Source: DASSNU01 sp035701265
GTDB taxonomy: Bacteria > Gemmatimonadota > Gemmatimonadetes > Gemmatimonadales > Gemmatimonadaceae
Length of the DNA stretch: 64,000 nt
Direction of reading: 5' to 3'
NCBI GenBank assembly: GCA_035701265.1
Contig: DASSNU010000011.1
Coordinates: 1-64,000 of the forward strand
The translations under genes were made by a program, and so were the position numbers. This document shows positions 17,725 through 25,290 of the stretch, piece by piece (the first letter of the stretch is position 1; each line of letters starts with the position of its first letter). The notes below the pieces were generated by a model. That model was not told the DNA's origin. It saw only the letters and a list, made by a program, of their open reading frames with translations, and searched no databases.

Positions 17725-19209
17725 ATGCGCATGTTGACGGCGGAACCGATCCCGACGGCGATCGCGCTCGCGATCGTCGCTGTGCTGCTCCTGGCCAGCG
17801 CGCTCTTCAGCCGCGCCACGGAGCGCGCGGGGATTCCCGTCCTGCTCGTCTTCCTGGTCATCGGCATGCTGGCAGGTTCCGAAGGGATCGGCGGCATTCC
17901 CTTCGAGAACTACCACCTGGCGTATCGGCTCGGCACCGTGGCGCTGGTGCTGATTCTCTTCGACGGCGGCCTCAACACCTCGCTCGCCGTCGTGCGCCGC
18001 GTGGCCGCGCCGGCGGCCGTGCTGGCCACACTCGGCGTGCTCGGCACGGCGGCATTGCTCGCGCTCGGCGCGCGGATGCTCGGGTTCGGATGGCCGCAGG
18101 CCGCGCTGCTCGGCGCGATCGTGTCCTCCACGGATGCGGCAGCGGTGTTCGCGGTGCTGCGCGGCAGCGGGATCCACCTGCAGCGGCGCGTGGCGGCAAC
18201 GCTCGAGGTGGAGTCGGGCGCGAACGACCCGATGGCGGTGATCCTGACCACCGTCGTGACGGCGAGCCTCGTCGCGCCCGCGCAGGGGTTCGGATGGCAC
18301 GTGCTGCTGTCGATCGGCACGCAGCTCGTGGTCGGGAGCGCCTTCGGGCTGGCCATCGGCTACGGCGCGCGACACGTCATCGCGCGAACGAGGCTTCCCG
18401 CGGGGGGACTCTACGCCGTCATGCTCGTCGGCACGGCGTTCCTGGCGTTCGCGCTCCCGACGCTCGTTTCCGGTAGCGGCTTTCTGTCCGCGTACATCGC
18501 CGCAATCGTGCTGGGGAACTCCCAGCTTCCGTACAAGGCAGGGCTCACGCGCGTTCACGATGCGCTCGCCTGGCTGAGCCAGGTGACGATGTTCCTCATG
18601 ATGGGGCTGCTGGTGTTTCCATCGCGACTCGTCGATGTGGCGGTCACGGGACTCCTGCTCTCGCTCTTCCTCGCGCTCATCGCGCGACCGGTGGTGGTCT
18701 GGCTCTGTCTCCTGCCATTTCGCTTTCCGGCGCGTGAGGTGGTGTACATCGGTTGGGTCGGGCTGCGCGGCGCGGTGCCGATCATTCTGGCGGCGTTCCC
18801 GGTGCTGGCCGGCGCCCCAGGTGCCGAGCGCATCTTTGACGTCGTGTTCTTCGTGGTGGTCGTGAGCGCGCTCGTGCCGGGCGCCACGGTTTCGCCGCTG
18901 GCGCGGCGATTGGGACTGGAAGCTTCGGAGCCTCCGGCGCCGGAGGCGGTGCTGGAGATCGAATCGCGCCTTCCGCTCAACGGCGAGCTCTTCTCGTTCT
19001 ACGTGGACGAAGCGCTCCCGGTGGCCGGCGAGCGTCTGGTGGACATTCCTTTCCCCGAAGGCACGTCGGTGGCGCTCATCCTGCGTGGCCGGGAGGTGAT
19101 TCCTCCCAAGGGGAGTACGACGCTCTTGCCGGGCGACCACGTGTACGTGTTCGCGCGCACCGGCGACCGCCCGCTCATTCAACTGCTGCTCGGCCGGCCG
19201 GAGCGGTAG
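17725..19209 (+). CDS. CPA1-type K+(Na+)/H+ antiporter with TrkA-C domain
   Basis: A 494-residue antiporter of the CvrA/NhaP2 type. Twelve to thirteen hydrophobic segments occupy residues ~8-395, with SSTDAAAVFAVLRG and ESGANDPMAVIL carrying the conserved acidic ion-binding residues. A C-terminal RCK_C (TrkA-C) domain (~415-490; VDIPFPEGTSVALILRGREV, LLPGDHVYVFA) could sense nucleotides or ions. The ATG at 17725 starts just before the first helix; the open frame continues upstream but without support. It likely exports K+ or Na+ during alkaline or osmotic stress. Confidence 0.9.
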   Translation: MRMLTAEPIPTAIALAIVAVLLLASALFSRATERAGIPVLLVFLVIGMLAGSEGIGGIPFENYHLAYRLGTVALVLILFDGGLNTSLAVVRRVAAPAAVLATLGVLGTAALLALGARMLGFGWPQAALLGAIVSSTDAAAVFAVLRGSGIHLQRRVAATLEVESGANDPMAVILTTVVTASLVAPAQGFGWHVLLSIGTQLVVGSAFGLAIGYGARHVIARTRLPAGGLYAVMLVGTAFLAFALPTLVSGSGFLSAYIAAIVLGNSQLPYKAGLTRVHDALAWLSQVTMFLMMGLLVFPSRLVDVAVTGLLLSLFLALIARPVVVWLCLLPFRFPAREVVYIGWVGLRGAVPIILAAFPVLAGAPGAERIFDVVFFVVVVSALVPGATVSPLARRLGLEASEPPAPEAVLEIESRLPLNGELFSFYVDEALPVAGERLVDIPFPEGTSVALILRGREVIPPKGSTTLLPGDHVYVFARTGDRPLIQLLLGRPER

Positions 19210-19247
19210 TGAACGCGTCGCGCGGAACACACGGACGCCGCGGATCA

Positions 19248-19260
19248 TTCACGCTGTGAA
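19248..19260. promoter_or_regulatory. Short inverted repeat before the AhpD-like gene
   Basis: TTCAC-GCT-GTGAA is a perfect five-base dyad 22 bases upstream of the AhpD-like start. It could be an operator or a weak terminator of the antiporter gene; the sequence alone does not decide. Confidence 0.3.
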
Positions 19261-19282
19261 CCGCACAGCACAGGAGGGTTGA

Positions 19283-19804
19283 ATGCCACGCAGGATTTCT
19301 TACGACAAGGTCGCTCCAGGGGCGATGCATGCCATGCTGGGGCTGGAGCGCTACGTGCGCGAGTCGGGGCTGGAGCACTCGCTGCTCCATCTGGTGAAGA
19401 TGCGTGCGTCGCAGATCAATGGGTGCGCGTACTGTCTGGACATGCACTCGAAAGACGCGCGCGCCGACGGGGAGACGGAGCAGCGCCTCTACGTGCTGAA
19501 CGCGTGGCGTGAGGCGCCCTTCTACACGCCGCGCGAGCGGGCGGCGCTCGCGTGGACGGAGGCGGTGACGCGGATCGGCGACGGCGTCTCCGACGAGCTG
19601 CTCGCGTCGGTGCGTGAGCACTTCAACGAGAAAGAGCTGGCCGACCTCACGATGGCCATCGTCGCGATCAACGGGTGGAACAGGTTGGCCATCTCGCTTG
19701 GCGCGGATGTCGGCAGCTACCAACCGGCCGCGCGGCGCACGGCGCCGGCCGATCGCGCGGAGAGTCGGAGCGAGCGCGCGCCGGAGCACGCCGAGGCGCG
19801 CTGA
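19283..19804 (+). CDS. AhpD-like carboxymuconolactone decarboxylase family protein
   Basis: A 173-residue all-helical protein with the alkylhydroperoxidase core C48-A-Y-C51-L-D-M-H55, the CxxCxxxH motif used for peroxide reduction by AhpD-type proteins. The helix before it, LLHLVKMRASQINGC, is the usual family pattern. GGAGGGTTGA directly precedes the ATG. The C-terminal ~25 residues are an arginine-rich extension. A role in peroxide detoxification is likely; the substrate and reductant are not deducible. Confidence 0.88.
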   Translation: MPRRISYDKVAPGAMHAMLGLERYVRESGLEHSLLHLVKMRASQINGCAYCLDMHSKDARADGETEQRLYVLNAWREAPFYTPRERAALAWTEAVTRIGDGVSDELLASVREHFNEKELADLTMAIVAINGWNRLAISLGADVGSYQPAARRTAPADRAESRSERAPEHAEAR

Positions 19805-19843
19805 CCCCAAGGCGAGGACGACGACTGTACACCATGGCGCGCG

Positions 19844-21085
19844 CTAGTCGTCCTCGCCGGTCTCCTCCACCACCAGCCGTCCGATCGCTCCCTTCTGCCC
19901 ATGGCCGAAGGCGTGGTTCACGAACGCGAACTCGCCGGGGACGTCGCAGGTGAGCTCGAATCCCATTCCACCGCCGGCCGGCACGCTCCACGTCTGTACG
20001 CCGCGGATGCGATTCTCCGGCGGCTCGCCGAGATACACGACATCGAACTGCTCTCCCACAATGTGAAAGGCGCACTCGAGCGACGGCCCGGCGTTCACGA
20101 CCCAGAAGCGCACGCGCTCTCCCTTGCGCACGCGGATGGGCTCGCGGCTGTACTGATCCGGGCGCCCGTTGAAGGTGACGACGTCGGGCAGCTCGGCGAG
20201 CATCTTCCGATAGTCTGACGGCCGCACGCCGTTCACCGCATCCGCCAGATAGTACTCTCCCTGTACGAGCACGAACTCCCGCGCGGGCGGGAGTGGATCG
20301 CGTGGGGAGACGATGATCGCGCCGTACATGCCGGAACCGATGTGCATGAGCACCGGCGCCGTGCCGCAGTGATAGCAGAACGCCCCCGCGTAGCGCGGGC
20401 GGAAGCTGTACGACACCGACTGCCCCTTGCCCACAGAGCGAAACGCGACCTTGGGGTCGATCTGTGCCGCGTGAAAGTCCATGGAGTGCGGAACGACCGC
20501 CTCGTTGGTGAGCGTGAAGTTCACGGTGTCGCCCACGCGGCAGTGGATGATGGGACCGGGGATGTTCCCCTCGAACGTCCATCCTGCCACCACGAGGTCG
20601 CTGGACACACGCACGGGCGCTTCCACTGCGCGGAAGTGGATGTCGAGCGTCCGCTCGCGCGAGAGCGGCGGCAGCGCAGGGTCGAATCGCTCGTAGCGCG
20701 CTTCCGCGGCGGTGGCCGGGAAGTGCGTGGTGACCGGATGCTCCTCGCGGTGCAGTGCGGTGTCGAGCCGGCTGTCCGGATTGTCGGTGCGCGGACCGCG
20801 GCGCGTCCCGGACGTATCGCGCGCGGCCTGTGTGCTTCCTGCTCCTCCACCGTGCTGCTCGGATTCGCACGCGGTGAGCGCCGCGCCGATTCCCGGAATG
20901 GCCAGGGTGAGCAGTGAGGCGCGCTTGAGGAAAGTGCGGCGGGTGTCGGGCGTCGCCAGCGACGCGTTCAGCGCGCCATCGCTGTCGTCCGCTGCACCGG
21001 ATGCCGGAATCGCGCCGGCCTCGTGTGCGCCATCGCGCGCAGGGTCGTTGTGAGCCTCGGGATGCGCAGTCGTCGATTGGGACAT
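19844..21085 (-). CDS. nirK: Copper nitrite reductase (NirK), Tat/lipoprotein form
   Basis: A 413-residue two-cupredoxin NO-forming nitrite reductase. Type 1 copper ligands H200, C240, H248 and M253, type 2 ligands H205, H239 and H391, and the catalytic pair D203 and H341 all fit the NirK pattern (HSMDFH, CYHCGT, MHIGSGMYG, FHIVGEQFD, NHAFGHG). A twin-arginine-like signal RRTFLKRAS at 49-57 is followed by a hydrophobic stretch ending in a lipobox-like LTAC, so it is probably exported folded and lipid-anchored. An N-terminal ~45 residues before the signal are unusual. It is divergent from the radical SAM operon. A second NirK lies at 32548. Confidence 0.9.
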   Translation of the reverse strand: MSQSTTAHPEAHNDPARDGAHEAGAIPASGAADDSDGALNASLATPDTRRTFLKRASLLTLAIPGIGAALTACESEQHGGGAGSTQAARDTSGTRRGPRTDNPDSRLDTALHREEHPVTTHFPATAAEARYERFDPALPPLSRERTLDIHFRAVEAPVRVSSDLVVAGWTFEGNIPGPIIHCRVGDTVNFTLTNEAVVPHSMDFHAAQIDPKVAFRSVGKGQSVSYSFRPRYAGAFCYHCGTAPVLMHIGSGMYGAIIVSPRDPLPPAREFVLVQGEYYLADAVNGVRPSDYRKMLAELPDVVTFNGRPDQYSREPIRVRKGERVRFWVVNAGPSLECAFHIVGEQFDVVYLGEPPENRIRGVQTWSVPAGGGMGFELTCDVPGEFAFVNHAFGHGQKGAIGRLVVEETGEDD

Positions 21086-21490
21086 GGTGCGTTCACGGGT
21101 CCAGGCGCCGGCCGTGCCCGGTGCGGTGGGACGGCAGGCAACGGTTTGACCGCGCGCAGTCTAGAGCGCGCGGCGGGGACGCACGGGGGCGTGCCGTGCG
21201 CGGGTCGCATCCATCGTGGCACATTCCGCGGCGAATCGCGAGCCCTGTACGCGTGGCGAGCGCGGCGTGCCCGTTGCGCGACGCGATCCGAGGGGAGAGG
21301 GCGCGACGTCGTAACGCGCCCTGGTGTTTCGGTGAACGCGCATCGCGCGCAGGGCGTACGGACGTGACAACCGTCACGCCATCGGGTGGAGGCGCCACGC
21401 AGCTTCTCAGCACTGCGTAGCGTGCACCCACGTCCCGCGCCGTCCGGTGCGGCGTGTGGCAACCTGTCCTCCTGCGCTGGAGCATCGCCG
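21086..21490. other. Divergent intergenic region between nirK and the radical SAM operon
   Basis: 405 bp with no gene apart from a possible N-terminal extension of the radical SAM protein (in-frame ATG at 21386). The CRP/FNR-type dyad at 21363-21378 is the main recognisable feature. It would sit too close to a start at 21386, which favours the downstream start. Confidence 0.5.
21363..21378. promoter_or_regulatory. CRP/FNR-type binding site candidate, copy 2
   Basis: CGTGAC-AACC-GTCACG is a perfect dyad that fits GTGA-N6-TCAC exactly. Fourteen of its bases are the reverse complement of 17639-17652. CRP/FNR-family regulators commonly control nitrite reductase genes, so oxygen- or nitric-oxide-responsive control is a reasonable inference. 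Confidence 0.55.
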
Positions 21491-22675
21491 GTGCCCGATC
21501 AGCTTCCCGCCGCTCCGCCGGAACGCCCTTCGCTTGCCGCCACGGACTTCGATCGGGCCCCCTTCCTGGTGATCTGGGAAATGACGCAGGCGTGCGACCT
21601 GGCGTGCCGCCACTGCCGTGCGCTGGCGCGGCCCTGGCGCGACCACGCGGAGTTGACCACGGCCGAGGCCAAGCAACTGGTGGACAGCGTGTGCGCGTTC
21701 GGGCGGCCGCTCTTCGTGCTCACCGGTGGTGATCCGCTCAAGCGCCCCGACACCGTGCCGATCGTCGAGTACGCGGCGCGCGCGGGGCTGCGCGTCGCGC
21801 TCACGCCCTCCGGAACGCCGCTCATGACGCGCGACGTGCTCCAGTCGCTCCGGGACGCCGGCCTGGCCCGCCTGGCGGTGAGTCTGGACGGGTCCACCGC
21901 GCTGATTCACGACCGCTTTCGCGGCGTGGCCGGTTCGTTCGAGTGGACGCTCCGCATGCTCGAGGCGGCGCGCGAGCTGCAGCTTCCCACACAGGTGAAC
22001 ACGACCATCTCGCACCACAACGTGGACGATCTGGAGGGGCTCATCACCCTCATGGCGCGTCTCGGCATTGTGCTCTGGTCCGTGTTCTTCATCGTCCCCA
22101 CGGGGCGTGCACGCTCCGGCGATCTCACTACCGCCGATGAGTTCGAGCGCGTCTTCCACCGGCTGTACGACTTCTCACGCACGGCGCCGTTCGACATCAA
22201 GACCACGGCCGCGCCGCACTACCGGCGTGTGGTGTTGCAGCGGCAGGTGGCCGAGCGGCGCGCCGCGGCTCCGCCGCACGTGCCGCCGCCGCTCGCTGCC
22301 TCGCCCGGCTTCTCCCTGGGCGACGACATCGGCCGCGCGAAGGGTGTGAACGACGGCAACGGCTTCCTGTTCGTGAGCCATCGCGGAGAGATCTATCCGT
22401 CGGGATTCCTCCCGCTGTCGGCGGGCAACGTGCGCACGCGCGATCTGGCCACTGTGTATCGGGAGAGCGCACTGTTCCGCGCGCTTCGCGATCCGGATCG
22501 TCTGGAGGGGAAGTGCGGCGTCTGCGAGTTTCGCGTGGTGTGTGGCGGGTCTCGCGCCCGCGCGTTCGCCATGACCGGAAACCCGCTGGCCTCGGATCCG
22601 TCGTGTGCCTACATCCCGCCCAGATGGAACACGAGGCAGCAGCGCGGTGAGGGCGTGCAGGAGCGTGCGCGATGA
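21491..22675 (+). CDS. Radical SAM/SPASM protein (TIGR04053-like)
   Basis: A 394-residue radical SAM enzyme. The 4Fe-4S motif C35-x3-C39-x2-C42 sits in MTQACDLACRHCR. The TIM-barrel part includes the SAM-binding TGGDPL stretch and SLDGSTALIHDRFRG, and the C-terminal SPASM-type region has the cysteines of GKCGVCEFRVVCGGSRARAFA and a later DPSCAYIP. This pattern matches radical SAM proteins often encoded near heme-modifying NirJ/AhbD enzymes. I chose GTG 21491 (GGAG 9 bases upstream); ATG 21386 would add 35 low-complexity residues. It overlaps the next gene by four bases. Confidence 0.85.
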   Translation: MPDQLPAAPPERPSLAATDFDRAPFLVIWEMTQACDLACRHCRALARPWRDHAELTTAEAKQLVDSVCAFGRPLFVLTGGDPLKRPDTVPIVEYAARAGLRVALTPSGTPLMTRDVLQSLRDAGLARLAVSLDGSTALIHDRFRGVAGSFEWTLRMLEAARELQLPTQVNTTISHHNVDDLEGLITLMARLGIVLWSVFFIVPTGRARSGDLTTADEFERVFHRLYDFSRTAPFDIKTTAAPHYRRVVLQRQVAERRAAAPPHVPPPLAASPGFSLGDDIGRAKGVNDGNGFLFVSHRGEIYPSGFLPLSAGNVRTRDLATVYRESALFRALRDPDRLEGKCGVCEFRVVCGGSRARAFAMTGNPLASDPSCAYIPPRWNTRQQRGEGVQERAR

Positions 22676-23922
22676 TCAGCATCACGCGGCTGTACGCCGG
22701 GCGGAACACCCCCTCGGATGGTCTGCGCTACGGGGTGCAGGGTGTGGAGGGGGTGCGCGCCGAGGACATCGTCACGTGCACACCGCCGCCGAGCGCGGCG
22801 GCGCGCCGCCCGGTGGTGGTGTGGAACGTGGGGCGGCGGTGCAACCTGCACTGCGTCCACTGCTATTCCGATTCGGCGAATCGTGTGTACGAGGGAGAGC
22901 TGAGCACGGCGGAAGGCAAGGCGCTGATCGACGACCTGGCGGCGTATCGGGTCTCGGTGCTGCTCCTCTCCGGCGGGGAGCCGCTCATGCGGGCCGATCT
23001 CTTCGAGCTCGTGGCGCACGCGCGTGCACGCGGGGTGCGGGTCACGCTCTCCACCAACGGCACGCTCATCACCGATGCGACGGCGACGCGACTTCGCGCA
23101 CTCGGCGTCAGTTACGTGGGAATCTCGCTCGATGGGATCGGCGCCACGAATGACCGCTTTCGCGGCCACAAGGGCGCATTCGCGCTGGCCATGGCGGGGT
23201 TCCGGAACTGTCGTGCGGTGGGACAGCGCGTCGGGCTGCGGATGACGCTTACGCGCCGCACGTGCGAGGACCTCGAGCGGATCTTCGACTTCATCGAGGA
23301 AGAGGGGATCGATCGCGCGTGCTTCTACCACCTGGTGTACAGCGGGCGCGGCAATCGCGCGGACGAGCTGCCGCCGGCGCTCGCGCGAGCTGCCATGGAC
23401 ACGATTCTCCGCCGCACGCGCGAGCGTGCGTCAGGCGGCTGGGCGACGGAGATCTTCACCGTGGACAACCCTGCCGACGGCGCGTACCTGTATCTCCGTC
23501 TGCGCGAGGAGGACCCCGCGCGCGCGGCGGAGGTGCTCACGCTCCTGCGGTGGAATGGAGGCGGCCTGCACAGCTCCGGCGTGGGGATCGCCAACATCGA
23601 TTTCAAGGGGAACGTTCACCCCGACCAGTTCTGGATGAGCCACACGCTGGGGAACGTGCGCGAACAGCCGTTCAGCGAGATCTGGAGCGGGAGCGCGGAT
23701 CACGTTCTCCACGGGCTGCGCCACCGCGCGCCCCTGCTGACCGGGCGGTGCGGCGCCTGCCAGTGGAAGGACGTCTGTGGCGGCGGCTTCCGGGTCCGCG
23801 CGCTCCAGGTGCACGGCGATCCGTGGGCCGCGGATCCCGCGTGCTATCTCACTGATGCGGAGTGCGGCCTCGTGCCGGGGAGCCGCATCCACGAGCCGGA
23901 CTTCGCGCCGGGCGCGAGCTGA
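22672..23922 (+). CDS. NirJ-like radical SAM/SPASM heme-modifying enzyme
   Basis: A 416-residue radical SAM enzyme with C57-x3-C61-x2-C64 in RRCNLHCVHCYSDS, the GGEPL motif, SLDGIGATNDRFRGHKGAF, and the typical NirJ stretch VDNPADGAYLYLRLREED followed by GVGIANIDFKGNVHPDQFW. C-terminal SPASM-type cysteines lie in RCGACQWKDVCGGGFR and DPACYL. NirJ acts in heme d1 synthesis by removing propionates from didecarboxysiroheme, and AhbC/AhbD are relatives. No cytochrome cd1 gene is present here, so the heme target is open. Translationally coupled to the gene before it. Confidence 0.86.
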   Translation: MISITRLYAGRNTPSDGLRYGVQGVEGVRAEDIVTCTPPPSAAARRPVVVWNVGRRCNLHCVHCYSDSANRVYEGELSTAEGKALIDDLAAYRVSVLLLSGGEPLMRADLFELVAHARARGVRVTLSTNGTLITDATATRLRALGVSYVGISLDGIGATNDRFRGHKGAFALAMAGFRNCRAVGQRVGLRMTLTRRTCEDLERIFDFIEEEGIDRACFYHLVYSGRGNRADELPPALARAAMDTILRRTRERASGGWATEIFTVDNPADGAYLYLRLREEDPARAAEVLTLLRWNGGGLHSSGVGIANIDFKGNVHPDQFWMSHTLGNVREQPFSEIWSGSADHVLHGLRHRAPLLTGRCGACQWKDVCGGGFRVRALQVHGDPWAADPACYLTDAECGLVPGSRIHEPDFAPGAS

Positions 23923-24384
23923 GTGGGCGCTGCACCCTGGGCGTACCGGGTGGCTGTGCTGGCGCACATCGCGGGCGTGGTGGTGTGGATGGGTGCGGTG
24001 GCGTACTACCTCCTCGTGCTCCGCCCCGCCTTTCGGATGTCGGGGATGGAGCGGCCGGCCACGTACCCGCTCATGGTGGCGATCAAGGCGCGTCTGCGGC
24101 GTGTGGTGGGTGCGGCCATCGTGGTGCTCGTGCTCTCGGGCCTCTACCTCGCGCACGTCCGCGGGCTCCTCGCGCGTGGCGCGAGCGCTGCGCCGCGCGC
24201 GGCCGTGTTCCGGTGGAAGATGCTCGTGGTGGGCGTCCTGGTGGCCACGTTCCTCACGGCACTTCCACTCCTCGCGCGCGTGCGGCGGCCCGCGCTGCGC
24301 GGCCGGCTCTTCGTCGCGGTGCACGTCTTCGTGCTCACGGCTGGCGCCGTAGCGGCACTGCTCGGCGTCTGGTTGTCCCGATGA
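23923..24384 (+). CDS. CopD-like four-helix membrane protein
   Basis: A 153-residue protein with four membrane helices (about 9-31, 62-80, 98-116, 127-149), and a histidine in helix 1 (AHIAGVVVWMGA) and one in helix 4 (VAVHVFVLTAGAV). This agrees with the CopD/DUF2269-type domain, members of which bind copper or heme. The GTG start directly follows the stop of the NirJ-like gene, so it belongs to that operon. A role in copper or heme handling for the NirK/radical SAM module is inferred. Confidence 0.72.
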   Translation: MGAAPWAYRVAVLAHIAGVVVWMGAVAYYLLVLRPAFRMSGMERPATYPLMVAIKARLRRVVGAAIVVLVLSGLYLAHVRGLLARGASAAPRAAVFRWKMLVVGVLVATFLTALPLLARVRRPALRGRLFVAVHVFVLTAGAVAALLGVWLSR

Positions 24385-24465
24385 GCGCACCATCGTAGCC
24401 ATGCGCGCTGAGCGACGATCGCGTTGCCCGTGGTGGCATCTCGTGCATGCCGTGCGCATCATTGC

Positions 24466-24547
24466 TCTGACACCGCGTCCGTGACACCGCGTGCGTGACG
24501 TCGCACGCCGCGCCGCGCACGTGACATCGCATGCGTGACACCGCGCC
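24466..24547 (+). repeat. Five-unit 14-bp repeat array with CGTGAC half-sites
   Basis: Units with consensus YGTGACRYCGCRYS start at 24466, 24480, 24494, 24520 and 24534. The first three are back to back, then a 12-base spacer, then two more. The unit shares CGTGAC with the dyads at 17639 and 21363 but in direct orientation. It lies within the 214-base gap between the CopD-like gene and the next membrane gene. It may bind a regulator in tandem or be a simple repeat. Confidence 0.5.
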
Positions 24548-24598
24548 GCCGCAGTGCTGCGCGTGGATCGCGCCGGCCGCGCACCGCACTCGCTCGCC

Positions 24599-25054
24599 AT
24601 GCACTCTCTCGTTCGCCGTTACATCAAGACCGCCGTTCTCTTTCTCCTCGCCGGGCTCGCGCTGGGCGCGTGGATGGTGGTGCGCCGCGAGCTGCACGGA
24701 AGTCCGCCCGGTGCGTACGTGGTGAGCGCACACACGCACCTCATCTTCGTGGGGTTCGTGATGATGATGATCCTGGGCGTGGCGCTCTGGCTCTTCCCGC
24801 GCCCGGAGAAGGGAGACGAGCGGTACCGTCCCGCCGTGGCGAATGCCGCGTACTGGATGCTCACCGTGGGTACGGCGGTACGCGCCGTCGGCGAGCTGCT
24901 GCGGGCGGGATCCACTGCACACTGGCTGCGTTGGAGCGTGGTGGTGGCCTCTCTCCTGCAGGTCGTGGGACTCGTGACGTTCTTCTACACGATCTGGTCG
25001 CGCATTCGCGCGGTGGGGAGCGCGGTGCGCGAGGCCAGAGGGGAGCGCTTCTGA
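24599..25054 (+). CDS. Small heme-copper-oxidase subunit I-like membrane protein
   Basis: A 151-residue membrane protein with four helices. The opening LVRRYIKTAVLFLLAGLALGAWM and the motif SAHTHLIFVGFVMMMILGVALWLFP recall the N-terminal helices of cbb3/NorB-type oxidase subunit I, including the HTH that supplies a low-spin heme ligand. The binuclear-centre half is absent, so this is a stand-alone short family and not an oxidase. It is often found near nitrite or nitric-oxide genes. It may bind a heme or act as an assembly factor; this is inference. ATG 24599 begins at the family pattern, and the gene overlaps DUF3565 by one base. Confidence 0.7.
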   Translation: MHSLVRRYIKTAVLFLLAGLALGAWMVVRRELHGSPPGAYVVSAHTHLIFVGFVMMMILGVALWLFPRPEKGDERYRPAVANAAYWMLTVGTAVRAVGELLRAGSTAHWLRWSVVVASLLQVVGLVTFFYTIWSRIRAVGSAVREARGERF

Positions 25055-25290
25055 TGTCCTCTTCCACCGGCGCGAGCGGGGGAGGGGCGGGAACCCCGCG
25101 CCGTATCGTGGACTTTCATCAGGACGACGAAGGGCACTGGGTGGCGGACCTCGAGTGCGGGCACACGCAGCACGTGCGCCACGATCCGCCATGGCAGGTG
25201 CGACCGTGGGTGGTGACGGCGGAAGGGCGCGCTGGCCGATTGGGAACCACGCTCGTGTGTGTGAGGTGCGGCGATGAAGAACGCGGGTGA
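25054..25290 (+). CDS. DUF3565 small metal-binding-like protein
   Basis: A 78-residue protein with RRIVDFHQDDEGHWVADLECGH followed by THQHVRH-like spacing (CGHTQHVRH), PPWQVRPWV and a final CVRC. Together the cysteines and histidines look like a zinc or iron site. The pattern matches DUF3565, a family of unknown function frequently encoded near denitrification genes. Its ATG overlaps the previous stop by one base and its end overlaps the VOC gene by 17 bases. Confidence 0.8.
   Translation: MSSSTGASGGGAGTPRRIVDFHQDDEGHWVADLECGHTQHVRHDPPWQVRPWVVTAEGRAGRLGTTLVCVRCGDEERG

Noticed and set aside
21386..21490. N-terminal extension of the radical SAM protein starting at ATG 21386
   Set aside because: Low-complexity translation, and the start would lie eight bases after the CRP/FNR-like dyad; the downstream GTG is preferred but not proven.
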